A program made the translations under genes and the position numbers. From assembly GCA_947629715.1 (NCBI GenBank), contig CANRET010000009.1:1-46720 (forward strand): a stretch of 46,720 bases of DNA. The letters are read 5' to 3'. Source of the stretch: an uncultured Akkermansia sp. Its GTDB lineage: Bacteria; Verrucomicrobiota; Verrucomicrobiia; Verrucomicrobiales; Akkermansiaceae. Numbering within the stretch: the first letter of the stretch is position 1; the number at the start of each line of letters is the position of its first letter. Below are positions 24,690 to 32,480 of this stretch, one piece after another. The notes beneath the pieces were generated by a model, which was not told the DNA's origin, searched no databases, and worked only from the letters and a program-made list of their open reading frames with translations.

Positions 24690-25397
24690 ATGTCGCACAA
24701 AAATCAATTGAGCACCCAACGAGAGGGTACGATTATCAACGTAATTTCTTCTCGCCAAGAAAAGGAATTGTTAAAAGCTGTTGAAACCATCAAGCAGATG
24801 CTTGAGGAGAAATTTCATGGAATTAAATTAAGCTGGAAGCAATCGTGTACTTTAGTAGAGGTGATAAGCGAGTTGCGGGAAACGTTTCCTGATGTTGAAT
24901 TTGCCGATCCTAAACCCAAATCAACCATGAAACCGGATGGCGGGATATTGTCAATAGTTTCCACGAATGGAAAGGCATGCCCTATTCTCATAGCAGAGAA
25001 AAAGAATCAGGGAACAAATGATATACGTACGACTAAAGGTCTTGCTAAACAGGCTCAAGGAAACGCTATTGAACGCCTAGGGAAAAACGTCATTGGATTT
25101 AGAACAAGTATGATTTCAGAATCTATTTTCCCATTTGTGTGTTTTGGGGACGGATGTGACTTTGCCGAAGATTCTTCTATTTTAGATCGGGTTGTTACCA
25201 TAGCAATGTTTGGAAAACTTAACAGAATACACTTACACAATGAGGGGCCAGGACAGACATTTAACAGAGGTACATTCTATTTCAGAGAAGAGCATTGGAC
25301 ACAAAAAGAAATGGAGAATCTTTCATTTGAAATTGCTATAAAATCAGTTTACTACTATTTTTCAAAATACGGAGAATCTTATTTTAATATAGTGTGA
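24690..25397 (+). CDS. EcoRI-family type II restriction endonuclease
   Basis: 235 residues. The active site reads KPDGGI with Asp83, then IAEKKNQG with Glu103 and Lys105. The Asp to Glu spacing of 20 and the E-x-K form equal those of EcoRI (Asp91, Glu111, Lys113). The recognition helix GNAIER at 124-129 followed by KN is the same as in EcoRI, where Asn141, Glu144 and Arg145 contact the AATT core. SESIFPFVCFGDGCDF parallels SESHFPYVLFLEGSNF of EcoRI. It is shorter than EcoRI (277 residues), mainly in the N-terminal and C-terminal arms. A site containing AATT (GAATTC or a close variant) is predicted. All key residues are present, so it is probably active. Confidence 0.88.
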   Translation: MSHKNQLSTQREGTIINVISSRQEKELLKAVETIKQMLEEKFHGIKLSWKQSCTLVEVISELRETFPDVEFADPKPKSTMKPDGGILSIVSTNGKACPILIAEKKNQGTNDIRTTKGLAKQAQGNAIERLGKNVIGFRTSMISESIFPFVCFGDGCDFAEDSSILDRVVTIAMFGKLNRIHLHNEGPGQTFNRGTFYFREEHWTQKEMENLSFEIAIKSVYYYFSKYGESYFNIV

Positions 25398-25453
25398 TTT
25401 CCATGACTAGCATTATTATAACACATAAAAATCACGAAATCCAATTTTTGTGC

Positions 25454-25481
25454 TTGACAGCGTGGTGAAGCGTGGTAAACT
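25454..25481 (+). promoter_or_regulatory. Promoter of the structured RNA
   Basis: A consensus TTGACA (25454-25459), a 16 bp spacer and TAAACT (25476-25481), predicting a start near 25488, directly before the structured region. Confidence 0.6.
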
Positions 25482-25486
25482 GCGCT

Positions 25487-25735
25487 CAAGTTTGCAAGGG
25501 GTGTACATACCTTTAACCTTGTGGGCGCAGACCCTCAGTGATGATACCGCTGTTGGTAGTTATTAAAACCTAGGTTATAGATGGGGCGGGGAGTTTAGAC
25601 TCCTTGCCCCCGCAAACCCAAGAATACGGGGGCTGGGTCTCTGTGAAACTAAAAAGAATTGTCGCTTTTAGTGGAGAGTCCTTGTGCAGGAATTCTTTTC
25701 CTGCACCTTACCCCGGGTTCTTGGGCTTTTGCTTT
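25487..25735 (+). ncRNA. Putative highly structured non-coding RNA of about 250 nt
   Basis: No protein frame fits here, but strong pairing is visible. A hairpin with 5 bp arms CAAGG (25495-25499)/CCTTG (25517-25521) comes first. Next is a 12 bp hairpin, GGGGCGGGGAGT (25583-25594) with ACTCCTTGCCCC (25599-25610), loop TTAG. A long closing stem follows: CCCAAGAA plus CGGGG (25617-25631) with CCCCG plus TTCTTGGG (25711-25725). It encloses two arms: 25636-25681 (ACTAAAAAG/CTTTTAGT and CTCT/AGAG) and 25684-25706 (GTGCAGGAA/TTCCTGCAC). The closing stem ends in CTTTTGCTTT, like an intrinsic terminator. A consensus promoter precedes it. It matches no RNA family I know; it is not tmRNA, RNase P, SRP or a tandem-repeat type III antitoxin. 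Confidence 0.6.
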
Positions 25736-25793
25736 ATCCGTTGAGGGGATTCGTCATTTTCGTGCAACATGAACCAGAAAGGAAAGCATTAGT

Positions 25794-26222
25794 ATGTCAG
25801 AGGCAATTTATCAGTGGAGTTTTAACTTGAGTTATCGTCTGGTGAATGGAGAGAATTACGATAAGAGGCACGATGCTTTGATAAGCGCGTTATACGAACT
25901 GGGATTCGTAGAAAATTTGACTTCTTCATCCATGTATCTTTGGGATCTCGAACTTGGTGCTTTTGAAGAGACCGTATGGAGAGTAAGAAACATTCTCAGA
26001 TGTCAACCATACTCTAATCCAGCGGATGCTGCCATTATCCAAGAAATTTATAACCAAAAAGGTAAAAAAGACAAAAGAGAAATACAGTATAGAACTTTTA
26101 TCCTCGCCCCAAACTCAGATATTTGGGAGGAGGCAAACGAAGAAGAACTATATGATTTCCTTTATGATTTGGCGGAAAAGGAAGAAAAACACCACCAACT
26201 CAATCATTCCCCAGCTTCGTAA
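25794..26222 (+). CDS. Small protein of unknown function, possible Cas2/VapD-like fold
   Basis: 142 residues, acidic, no membrane segment. The N-terminus reads IYQWSFNLSYRLVNGENYDKRHDALISALYELGF, then SSSMYLWDL, then a helix (EETVWRVRNILR). This strand-helix-strand-helix order resembles the ferredoxin-like fold of Cas2 and VapD RNases. The Asp that Cas2 has near the end of strand one is not obvious, so the resemblance is weak. AAAGGAAAG precedes the ATG by about 9 nt. The gene follows the structured RNA by 58 nt and may be expressed with or regulated by it. Its end overlaps the convergent gene by 19 nt. I cannot name the family. Confidence 0.5.
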   Translation: MSEAIYQWSFNLSYRLVNGENYDKRHDALISALYELGFVENLTSSSMYLWDLELGAFEETVWRVRNILRCQPYSNPADAAIIQEIYNQKGKKDKREIQYRTFILAPNSDIWEEANEEELYDFLYDLAEKEEKHHQLNHSPAS

Positions 26223-26854
26223 ACCAATTCTCCCCATCTTTTTTCTCCTAGCTCATCGGGGTCATTGGCTATCGGATAGAATGTTATAACCCTGTAATCT
26301 GGGGAGGTTATCACCACAATTACGCATTCCTTCCTATCATTTTCATCCCCTATCAAGAAATTTTTGAGGAAAACATACCTATTGCTTGTCGTTTGTTTCC
26401 ATACTTCCTGCGGATACCTCAAACAATTCACAAAACATTTCGCAAGAGATTTTCTGTTGCTACTCTCCCCCTCACCATGCTTTTTTAGATGGGTAAACAA
26501 GAGACTATCAACCATTATACATCTTTTGAGCGGATAACACCACACCTTACCTCTCTTCTTCAAATAAATCTCTACGTTTTGTGATCCCTTGTTGTCGAAT
26601 TTGTAAGCCTTTAATAGTGTCCTACGCCCATTCTTTTGTAACCTCTTTACAGTTTCCCTTTCCTGAGGCGTTAGTATTCTCCTCACTCTATTGTCCGTCT
26701 TTATCCTCCTTGCTTTCTTCTTCTCCGCTAAAATGCCGTATTCTCGTTGCTTCCTCTCTACATACTCTTCATACGCCTCCTGCGCTTCTGACTCCAACAG
26801 CCACTCAATAAAATTGTCATAGGCTTCCTGCTGTCCTGCTGCACTTCGAATCAT
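26204..26854 (-). CDS. Putative BECR-fold (phage Barnase-EndoU-ColicinE5-RelE-like) RNase, possible toxin
   Basis: 216 residues. The N-terminal half is charged and helical (YDNFIEWLLESEAQEAYEEYVERKQREYG and a basic stretch KKKARRIKTDNRVRR). The C-terminal half has strands ending in LRYPQEVWKQTTSNRYVFLKNF and ECVIVVITSPDYRVITFYPI. The pattern 'P..VW...... Y.K.F' followed by 'V.V.....R..TFYP' is typical of BECR-type RNase domains found in phage proteins and toxin systems. GGGGA precedes the ATG. It lies opposite the small gene, overlapping its end by 19 nt, and next to the right direct repeat. Toxin activity is inferred. Confidence 0.5.
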   Translation of the reverse strand: MIRSAAGQQEAYDNFIEWLLESEAQEAYEEYVERKQREYGILAEKKKARRIKTDNRVRRILTPQERETVKRLQKNGRRTLLKAYKFDNKGSQNVEIYLKKRGKVWCYPLKRCIMVDSLLFTHLKKHGEGESSNRKSLAKCFVNCLRYPQEVWKQTTSNRYVFLKNFLIGDENDRKECVIVVITSPDYRVITFYPIANDPDELGEKRWGELVYEAGE

Positions 26855-26941
26855 TCCCCATATTTAGCGACACCCCGTCACCTCCAACACCACTTCAATT
26901 TACACCGCTTTTCCAAAAATCAACACTGTGGTAGGACATAA

Positions 26942-27177
26942 CTTCAAAATAAAGGATTCATATCAAACGCATGCCACTCAAAATGAGCAAACAAGCAAGG
27001 ATAGAATTGCTTTTTGCGGATTGCCATTCAGCTGTTGAGCGCAAGAAATGCTTCTCGGCAAGAAGAAAAAGGGAAGACGAATGCTGCCGGTTGACTTTTT
27101 CTTTTGAGGCGTTACGCACCTTGCAGGTCTAAATGAGCTGTAGTGCAATTTCATCAGCGAGCAAAAATCCGCGCGGG
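26942..27177. repeat. Right 236-bp direct repeat, overlapping the hemW 3' end
   Basis: Pairs with 22563-22798; five substitutions, no gaps. The last 49 bp (27129-27177) are the end of the intact hemW gene, so this copy is in its native context. The island between the two copies is 4.1 kb. A repeat of this length exceeds typical tyrosine-integrase core sites and would support excision by homologous recombination. Confidence 0.95.
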
Positions 27178-28220
27178 GTAAGGCAAAGTCTCGTTGGCGT
27201 GAGATGGCAAAGACCTTCGTCTGCGAGGGAACGCAGGATATTCGTTTTCTCCGAGGGAATGAGAGGGAGAGGAATGCCTTGATCAGTGCGCAGACCAAGC
27301 CCGATGAGTTCCGTGCGACGTTGGGCGAGCGTCAGGTTTTCAGTTTTGCCGGGGGGCAGCTGGCCCTGCGAGAGAGCTGCGATGTAGCGAGTTGTGTCGT
27401 GGGCGTTTTCATAGCGGGCGCCCATCGTTGTCCCGCAGGCGCCGGGGCCGAGTCCGATGTAATCCTGCCCGATCCAACAGGCGATGTTGTGCAGGGAGCG
27501 CTCGAGGCTGCTTTTTGCGTAGTTGGATACCTCGTAGTGCTGGTATCCCGCAGCGGTGAGCAGCTCGTGCGCGAGAGTGTAGAGGCTCACCTGCGTTTCT
27601 TCATTCGGCTCCGGGAGAGAGGCAAACGGCGTGCCGGATTCCAAAGTGAGACTGTAGGTGGAGATATGGTTCGGCTCAGAGTCGATGGCACGCCGGAGTG
27701 TTTTGCTCCACGCGTCCGGCGTTTGTCCCGGGAGACAGAACATGAGGTCGATGTTTACTTGCGGAATGCCGGCCTGGCGGAGCAGGGCGATGCTTTCCTC
27801 AATCTGATTCGGACTGTGTTCGCGCCCCAGCAGTTTCAGCTCGGCTTCATCAAAACTCTGCGCGCCGAGTGAGATGCGTGTGATGCCGAGGTCATGCCAG
27901 TGTTCCGCCTTTACCCGGGTGAAGGTGGCGGGGTTTGCTTCGAAGCTCCACTCTTGCAGTTGGGAAAAATCCAGGTGTCGCCTCAGTCCTTCCACGAGGA
28001 GACTCAGGTGCGTTGGCGAAAGCATACTGGGCGTGCCGCCGCCGAAGTAGAGAGTGCGTGGCGCGGCTCCCTCCGGCAGGCGCAGTCGGGCTTCCGCTGC
28101 CACAGCCTCGACAAAGCCGCGCATGTTCGTTGCTCCCGGCGTATGCTTGTAAAAAGCGCAGTAGGGGCACACCCTGTGGCAGAAGGGAATGTGGACGTAG
28201 ATGTGCTCTGCCGCCTGCAT
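27129..28220 (-). CDS. hemW: HemW-type radical SAM protein (heme chaperone)
   Basis: 363 residues. HIPFCHRVCPYCAFYKH carries the CX3CX2C cluster motif, and TLYFGGGTPSML is the SAM-binding GGGTP. QVNIDLMFCLPGQT and YEVSNYAKS also follow HemW. CX3CX2C with a neighbouring Phe is shared with HemN; the shorter length and the C-terminal wing (ELIGLGLRTDQGIPL) point to HemW, which delivers heme to respiratory proteins. The usual HNxxYW motif is HNIACW here, with Tyr replaced by Cys. Its last 49 bp are duplicated at the other end of the island. It lies 42 nt after the metallo-hydrolase gene on the same strand. Confidence 0.88.
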   Translation of the reverse strand: MQAAEHIYVHIPFCHRVCPYCAFYKHTPGATNMRGFVEAVAAEARLRLPEGAAPRTLYFGGGTPSMLSPTHLSLLVEGLRRHLDFSQLQEWSFEANPATFTRVKAEHWHDLGITRISLGAQSFDEAELKLLGREHSPNQIEESIALLRQAGIPQVNIDLMFCLPGQTPDAWSKTLRRAIDSEPNHISTYSLTLESGTPFASLPEPNEETQVSLYTLAHELLTAAGYQHYEVSNYAKSSLERSLHNIACWIGQDYIGLGPGACGTTMGARYENAHDTTRYIAALSQGQLPPGKTENLTLAQRRTELIGLGLRTDQGIPLPLIPSEKTNILRSLADEGLCHLTPTRLCLTPRGFLLADEIALQLI

Positions 28221-28262
28221 GGTTCAGGAAGGGATGCGCTGCAGCGAGGTCGGATGTCCGGG

Positions 28263-29030
28263 CTACGGGATGATGATTTCGCCGTCTTCCGGGATCGCCA
28301 CATTGGCGAGATGCAGAGCACGGATGTCGTCTCGCGTTACAGTGAGGTGGCTCACCGTGTCCATGTGGCTGGCGATGATGAGGGCGCCCGGCGCGTAGGA
28401 GGAGATGGCGCGGACATCCTCGAGGTCCATGATGAGGCGGTCTCCGGACGCGACACGGGCGCCGCAAGCATTGATGACGACGATCTCGGGATGAAAAGAA
28501 TCCAGGGCGGTTTGGACTTCCGGGCACCAGATGGAGTCCCCGGCGATGTAGAGCGTTTTCTCTCCCGGAGCGGTGAAGACAACGCCCATGGCGTCGTACG
28601 GCATGCCCAGGCTGTCGCAGATGGGTTGGACGATAGCGCGTTCTCCGTGCTGGGTTCCGGTCTTCGTGAGCTTGATCGCGTTGAACTCCGTTCCGTTTTC
28701 CGAGAGGACGCGCACGTCGGTGAATCTGTGCTGTTCAATGATTCTGCTGTCGCCCTCATTTTGCACGAAGAAGGGGATATCCTTCCTCAGCGCCTCGAGG
28801 GCGAGCTCATCAATGTGATCCGGGTGCCAGTGCGTCAGGATGACGGCGTCCACGTCGATGATTCCCTCCACCCTGAGGGGCAGATCGCAGCGCGGTTGGC
28901 GGATGTGAGGATTGATGGCGGAGTCGAAGCCTGCCATAGCATCTTTGGGCAGCAGCCAGGGATCGATTAAAAAACGCGTGCCGCTGAAAGTGACAATGAG
29001 AGTTGCATTCCGGATTTGTTGAATGTTCAT
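28263..29030 (-). CDS. Metallo-beta-lactamase-fold hydrolase (UlaG-like)
   Basis: 255 residues. The metal site THWHPDHID is the HxHxDH motif. Further ligands are probable in TKTGTQHGE, in LYIAGDSIW (bridging Asp) and in IIASHMDTVSH (last His). The opening IQQIRNATLIVTFSGTRFLIDPWL matches the UlaG/YtnP-like group ('I..I.HA.....  G..IL.DP.L'). Such enzymes hydrolyse lactones or phosphoesters, and the substrate cannot be told. It lies between nagB, which has its own terminator, and hemW, so it probably starts a two-gene unit with hemW. CATTAT lies 8 nt before the ATG. Confidence 0.85.
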   Translation of the reverse strand: MNIQQIRNATLIVTFSGTRFLIDPWLLPKDAMAGFDSAINPHIRQPRCDLPLRVEGIIDVDAVILTHWHPDHIDELALEALRKDIPFFVQNEGDSRIIEQHRFTDVRVLSENGTEFNAIKLTKTGTQHGERAIVQPICDSLGMPYDAMGVVFTAPGEKTLYIAGDSIWCPEVQTALDSFHPEIVVINACGARVASGDRLIMDLEDVRAISSYAPGALIIASHMDTVSHLTVTRDDIRALHLANVAIPEDGEIIIP

Positions 29031-29058
29031 GACGGCGTATAATGGAGTTTTCTACTGA

Positions 29059-29095
29059 AAAATCAGGGCGAATGACATGGCTGTCACTCGCCCTG
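29059..29095 (-). terminator. Rho-independent terminator of nagB
   Basis: Inverted repeat CAGGGCGA (29064-29071)/TCGCCCTG (29088-29095) continues through one mismatch into TGACA/TGTCA with a 4 nt loop. On the minus strand it is followed by ATTTTTC. It lies just after the nagB stop. Confidence 0.88.
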
Positions 29096-29116
29096 CGAGA
29101 ATCTTTGCCGTTGTTT

Positions 29117-29860
29117 TTACAGCTCGGTCGCCGCCGCTTTGTCCAAGAAGAACACCGCATCCGGGTGCTTCTGCAGGAAAGAGGCCGCCACATCCGCCGT
29201 GACCGGACCCTGAATGGCCTTTTTCACGATAGATGCCTTCTTCTCGCCCCAGGCCATCAGACGCACCTTCTTGGCGCCCATGATCGTGGCAACGCCCATC
29301 GTGATGGCGGTCTTGGGTACGTTGTCGAAGCCGCCGAAAGCAGGGGCGGCATCAGTCTTGGTGAGGTCATCAAGCGTTACTTGGCGAGTGATGGTCGTGT
29401 CATCAGAGCCGGGTTCGTTGAAGCCGATGTGCCCCGTGCGACCGATGCCGAGAATCTGGAGATCCAAGCCTCCGCAAGCTTTGATCTTGGCCTCGTAAGC
29501 GGCGCAGTGGGCGGGAATTTCCTCCGGCGCCAACGTGCCGCAGGGCAGGTTCACGTTCTCGGGCTTGATGTCGATGTGGTCAAACAGGTTGTGGTGCATG
29601 AAGTACCAGTAGGACTCCTTGTGTTCGTGGGGCAGGCCGGTGTATTCGTCCAAATTGAAAGTGGTCACATTGGCGAAGGAGAGCCCCTCTTCCTTGTGCA
29701 GGCGAATAAGCTCTGCGTAGAAGGGGAGCGGAGTGGCCCCGGTGGCGAGCCCCAGCACCACACCCTTGCCTTCAGCCTGGCGGGAGCGGATGAGCTGAGT
29801 AACCTCTGCCGCCAACTTCTTGGCAGCGTCCTGCGGCGTGTCGAAAACTTCGTATGTCAT
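29117..29860 (-). CDS. nagB: Glucosamine-6-phosphate deaminase
   Basis: 247 residues, the short bacterial form. Motifs are VVLGLATGATPLPFY, TTFNLDEYTGL with the catalytic Asp71-Glu72, and LGIGRTGHIGFNEPG (137-151) with the catalytic His144 and Glu149. The position that is Asp in the E. coli GNDGH motif is Thr here, as this site also varies in Gram-positive enzymes. It converts glucosamine 6-phosphate to fructose 6-phosphate and ammonia, feeding amino sugars into glycolysis. This fits a life on mucin or chitin-like glycans, but no nagA or transporter is adjacent. It appears monocistronic, with its own promoter and terminator. Confidence 0.93.
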   Translation of the reverse strand: MTYEVFDTPQDAAKKLAAEVTQLIRSRQAEGKGVVLGLATGATPLPFYAELIRLHKEEGLSFANVTTFNLDEYTGLPHEHKESYWYFMHHNLFDHIDIKPENVNLPCGTLAPEEIPAHCAAYEAKIKACGGLDLQILGIGRTGHIGFNEPGSDDTTITRQVTLDDLTKTDAAPAFGGFDNVPKTAITMGVATIMGAKKVRLMAWGEKKASIVKKAIQGPVTADVAASFLQKHPDAVFFLDKAAATEL

Positions 29861-29869
29861 AGCGGAGAC

Positions 29870-29897
29870 ATTCTATACCATCGACGAGTAAAAGCAA
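29870..29897 (-). promoter_or_regulatory. Promoter of nagB (near-leaderless type)
   Basis: TTGCTT (29892-29897), a 16 bp spacer and TAGAAT (29870-29875) on the minus strand, 9 nt before the ATG. Confidence 0.45.
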
Positions 29898-30076
29898 CAC
29901 CAAAATGCGAGAACAGAAATGCATCGTCCTTTTTCTCGGAAGGGATGATAGCGGCTGCCAGCAGCGCCGGTACAGCGGAGACGATCATCCTTTAACATGG
30001 AAATTTTGCGGAAAATCGCGAAGGAATGAAAAATGACATTCGATAAATTGTTCCTTTTTCATGCGGAAATATAGAA

Positions 30077-30105
30077 TTGACAGGACAATAACAATGGTCT
30101 AGTAT
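30077..30105 (+). promoter_or_regulatory. Promoter of the lipoprotein hydrolase gene (leaderless type)
   Basis: TTGACA (30077-30082), a 17 bp spacer and TAGTAT (30100-30105). The ATG at 30104 lies inside the -10 box; the next in-frame ATG at 30113 coincides with the expected transcript start. Confidence 0.6.
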
Positions 30106-30112
30106 GCTGAGC

Positions 30113-31765
30113 ATGAGTCTCTGGGCGCACAGACGCGTGGCGTGGATAGTCTGCGCACTTTTGCTGCTGGCGGCGGGATGTGAGAGTCCTTTGCTGCCCA
30201 GCCCGCGTCCGGAGCGGAGTGTCCGCGGAGAGCGGGCGGTGGAGGAACTCATTGAGCAGTTGCACGAGGATTGGGGAGCGTTGGGGCGTGCGCAGACGGA
30301 TGCGGTCGAGCGGCAGAAGGCAATTGAGCGCTACAATCGCAATCTGCTCAGGCTCACGCGGCGCGTGCGTTACGATGTGCTGGTGCGAGGGCGGCATTTA
30401 CCGTGTGCATTCATGTTGGAGTACGAAGGAGCGCGAAGCATTCACACACTTGGGGAAGTATTTGACGATATTGTGCCGGCGCAGGATGTGCGACTTGAAG
30501 AACTGGAAGAACGTTATGTGACGCCCGGGCTGGGGGTTCCGCTGGTGGGAGTGATACCGGCGGTAAAACTCAAGCAGGATTTCGGCATAGCCGCTTTCCG
30601 TGCGCGGGGTACGGTGAGTACGCTCACGGGCGTGCTGGAGTTCCGAGAAGGCAAACCGGTAATGCGCCTTATTTCACGTCGTGAGCACGAGTACGTGCAA
30701 GCGGGACGGATGCGCTACCAGCTTGCCGGCGATTTTTCTGCTCCTATTGAAGTGTATTGGAAGCTCACACAGGTGCAGAAAGATAGGTTCCTGGGGCTAT
30801 TGCGCCCACAGCGTGTGCGTAACACGACGGGGCTGGTGTGCATGGAACGCTATGATCCGGCGAAAATACCGGTTGTGCTGGTACATGGGCTGGCCAGCAG
30901 TGCGGCCACTTTTGATAATCTAGTGAATCGCTTGATGCGAGAACCTGACATTCGGAAAAACTTTCAATTTTGGTATTACAATTATCCCACGGGGTTAGCA
31001 TGGCCAATCACTGCGGCAGGGTATCGGTCAGCCCTGCGCCGTACTCGCAAATTTTTTGATCCGCAGCGCCGCAATGCCAACTGGGAACGAATGGTGGCTG
31101 TCGGTCACTCCATGGGAGGGCTTATCACACGTTACAGCCAGTGTACGGAGCCATGGAAACTTCTTGAGGTCGCCGGAGACAAAAAAAGAAGCAATCCATT
31201 CGCTGCGTTTCTGTCCAAGCGTTTTGTGAATCGTCCCCATCCTCTTCGTCAGCTTGAGCCCATGCGGGATGTGTATTTCTTTGAGCCAATACGAGCAGGA
31301 CGAGTTGTTTACCTGGCCACTCCGCATCGTGGAGCTCCCATTGCGCGCAATCGATTCGTCCTGCTCTTCAGCCGACTCGTTCGTTTGCCGCAAACGTTGG
31401 TGGAAGAGGTCTTCTCCATCGCCACCTTGCAGCAGGACAACTTGCTGACGCGCCCCGGTCGATTGGTCGAGGAATTTACCAGCATCCGTCAACTCTCGCC
31501 GGATAGCCGCTTCATCCGTGGTCTGTCTCGTCTGCGCGTGCGCGATGTGCCTACTTACACCATCATTGGCGACAGGGGATGCAATGACTCCCCATACAGT
31601 TCGGACGGCGTCGTCCCTTACTGGTCCTCGCACCTCAACTGGGGAGCAGAGGACATTGTACCGTCTGACCACCATGTGCAGGATGCCGAAGAAACGGCGG
31701 ACGTTTTCGCGCGCATTCTTCATGCGGCATTACGTGATCGAAAAATTGAGCAGAATTGCAAATAA
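30113..31765 (+). CDS. Lipoprotein alpha/beta hydrolase (putative lipase/esterase)
   Basis: 550 residues from ATG 30113. A signal peptide with lipobox LLAAGC is followed by an N-terminal domain of about 240 residues with no clear family. The C-terminal alpha/beta hydrolase shows IPVVLVHGLASSAATFDNL (oxyanion region HG), AVGHSMGG (nucleophile Ser), YLATPHRGAP, and a late SSDGVVPYWSSHL segment (Asp) with SDHHVQ (catalytic His). This arrangement matches PGAP1/triacylglycerol-lipase-like proteins. It is probably anchored in the outer membrane and cleaves lipid or glycan esters. No partner gene is evident; rplY follows with its own promoter. Confidence 0.82.
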   Translation: MSLWAHRRVAWIVCALLLLAAGCESPLLPSPRPERSVRGERAVEELIEQLHEDWGALGRAQTDAVERQKAIERYNRNLLRLTRRVRYDVLVRGRHLPCAFMLEYEGARSIHTLGEVFDDIVPAQDVRLEELEERYVTPGLGVPLVGVIPAVKLKQDFGIAAFRARGTVSTLTGVLEFREGKPVMRLISRREHEYVQAGRMRYQLAGDFSAPIEVYWKLTQVQKDRFLGLLRPQRVRNTTGLVCMERYDPAKIPVVLVHGLASSAATFDNLVNRLMREPDIRKNFQFWYYNYPTGLAWPITAAGYRSALRRTRKFFDPQRRNANWERMVAVGHSMGGLITRYSQCTEPWKLLEVAGDKKRSNPFAAFLSKRFVNRPHPLRQLEPMRDVYFFEPIRAGRVVYLATPHRGAPIARNRFVLLFSRLVRLPQTLVEEVFSIATLQQDNLLTRPGRLVEEFTSIRQLSPDSRFIRGLSRLRVRDVPTYTIIGDRGCNDSPYSSDGVVPYWSSHLNWGAEDIVPSDHHVQDAEETADVFARILHAALRDRKIEQNCK

Positions 31766-31768
31766 AAC

Positions 31769-31797
31769 TTGACAAACAGGGAGAAGCGTGGCATCGT
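31769..31797 (+). promoter_or_regulatory. Promoter of the L25/Ctc gene
   Basis: TTGACA (31769-31774), a 17 bp spacer and CATCGT (31792-31797), which departs from the -10 consensus. A leader of about 100 nt follows with a GC-rich hairpin (CGCCCC/GGGGCG, about 31810-31830), possibly for autoregulation of the ribosomal protein. Confidence 0.45.
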
Positions 31798-31906
31798 GTG
31801 CGTCCGCTCTCGCCCCGCAGGCGGGGGCGCGTGAACTCGGCGGGTGACGTATGCGCACCGACGTCGGCAGCTTATCCAACAAATCAAACTTTATTCACAA
31901 AAGGCT

Positions 31907-32461
31907 ATGAAGACAAAGACACTCGCAGTTGAGAAGCGGGAGATAACAGGAACCGGCAAGTTGAATGCTCTGCGTGCGAAGGGCTGGGTGCCGGGGGTCG
32001 TGTACGGCGCTGCGGTGGGCGAGAACATCAACGTGCAGATGAAGGCTGCTGATGTTCGCGCGCTGCTGGGTGAGGATGAAACCGACAGTGTACTCGTGAC
32101 TCTGCAGATGGACGGTAAGGAGCTGCTGACGATCATTAAGCATGTGCAGCACAATCACCTGACTGACAGTACGACTCACGTAGATTTCCAGGCGGTGACT
32201 CCGGAGACGGTCGTACTCGCCGAGGTGCCGGTGCATTTGAAGGGTACGCCGGTGGGTGTAGCGATGGGCGGTCAGGTGCACCAGCTGGTGTTTGACTTGC
32301 CGGTTCGCAGCGCCGTGAAGGATATCCCGGGCGAAATCGTTGCTGACATAAGCGGTATTGCCCTCAATGAGTCGTTGCGGCTGTCTCAGATCACGCTGCC
32401 GGAGAAGGTGACGACTCCGTTCAACGGCACTGTGGTGCTGGTTTCAGTCGTGAAGCCGTAA
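31907..32461 (+). CDS. rplY: 50S ribosomal protein L25/general stress protein Ctc (long form)
   Basis: 184 residues, the two-domain TL5/Ctc form. The N-terminal 5S rRNA-binding domain shows KREITGTGKLNALRAKGWVPGVVYG and HVQHNHLTDSTTHVDFQAV. The C-terminal beta domain shows VPVHLKGTPVGVAMGGQV, then DIPGEIVADISGIALNESLRLSQITLP. It binds 5S rRNA in the large subunit. ATG 31907 follows AAAAGG; an upstream GTG at 31844 would add 21 residues unlike the family. It is closed by a strong terminator. Confidence 0.93.
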   Translation: MKTKTLAVEKREITGTGKLNALRAKGWVPGVVYGAAVGENINVQMKAADVRALLGEDETDSVLVTLQMDGKELLTIIKHVQHNHLTDSTTHVDFQAVTPETVVLAEVPVHLKGTPVGVAMGGQVHQLVFDLPVRSAVKDIPGEIVADISGIALNESLRLSQITLPEKVTTPFNGTVVLVSVVKP

Positions 32462-32480
32462 GAAGCGTTCAATTTTAAGA

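Noticed and set aside
25398..25793. CRISPR array, tmRNA, RNase P RNA or type III antitoxin repeats in the island RNA region
   Set aside because: There are no regularly spaced repeats, no tmRNA-like tRNA ends and no RNase P core sequence; the structure differs from each.
27894..28970. 358-residue plus-strand frame
   Set aside because: Antisense of hemW and the metallo-hydrolase, which carry clear family motifs.
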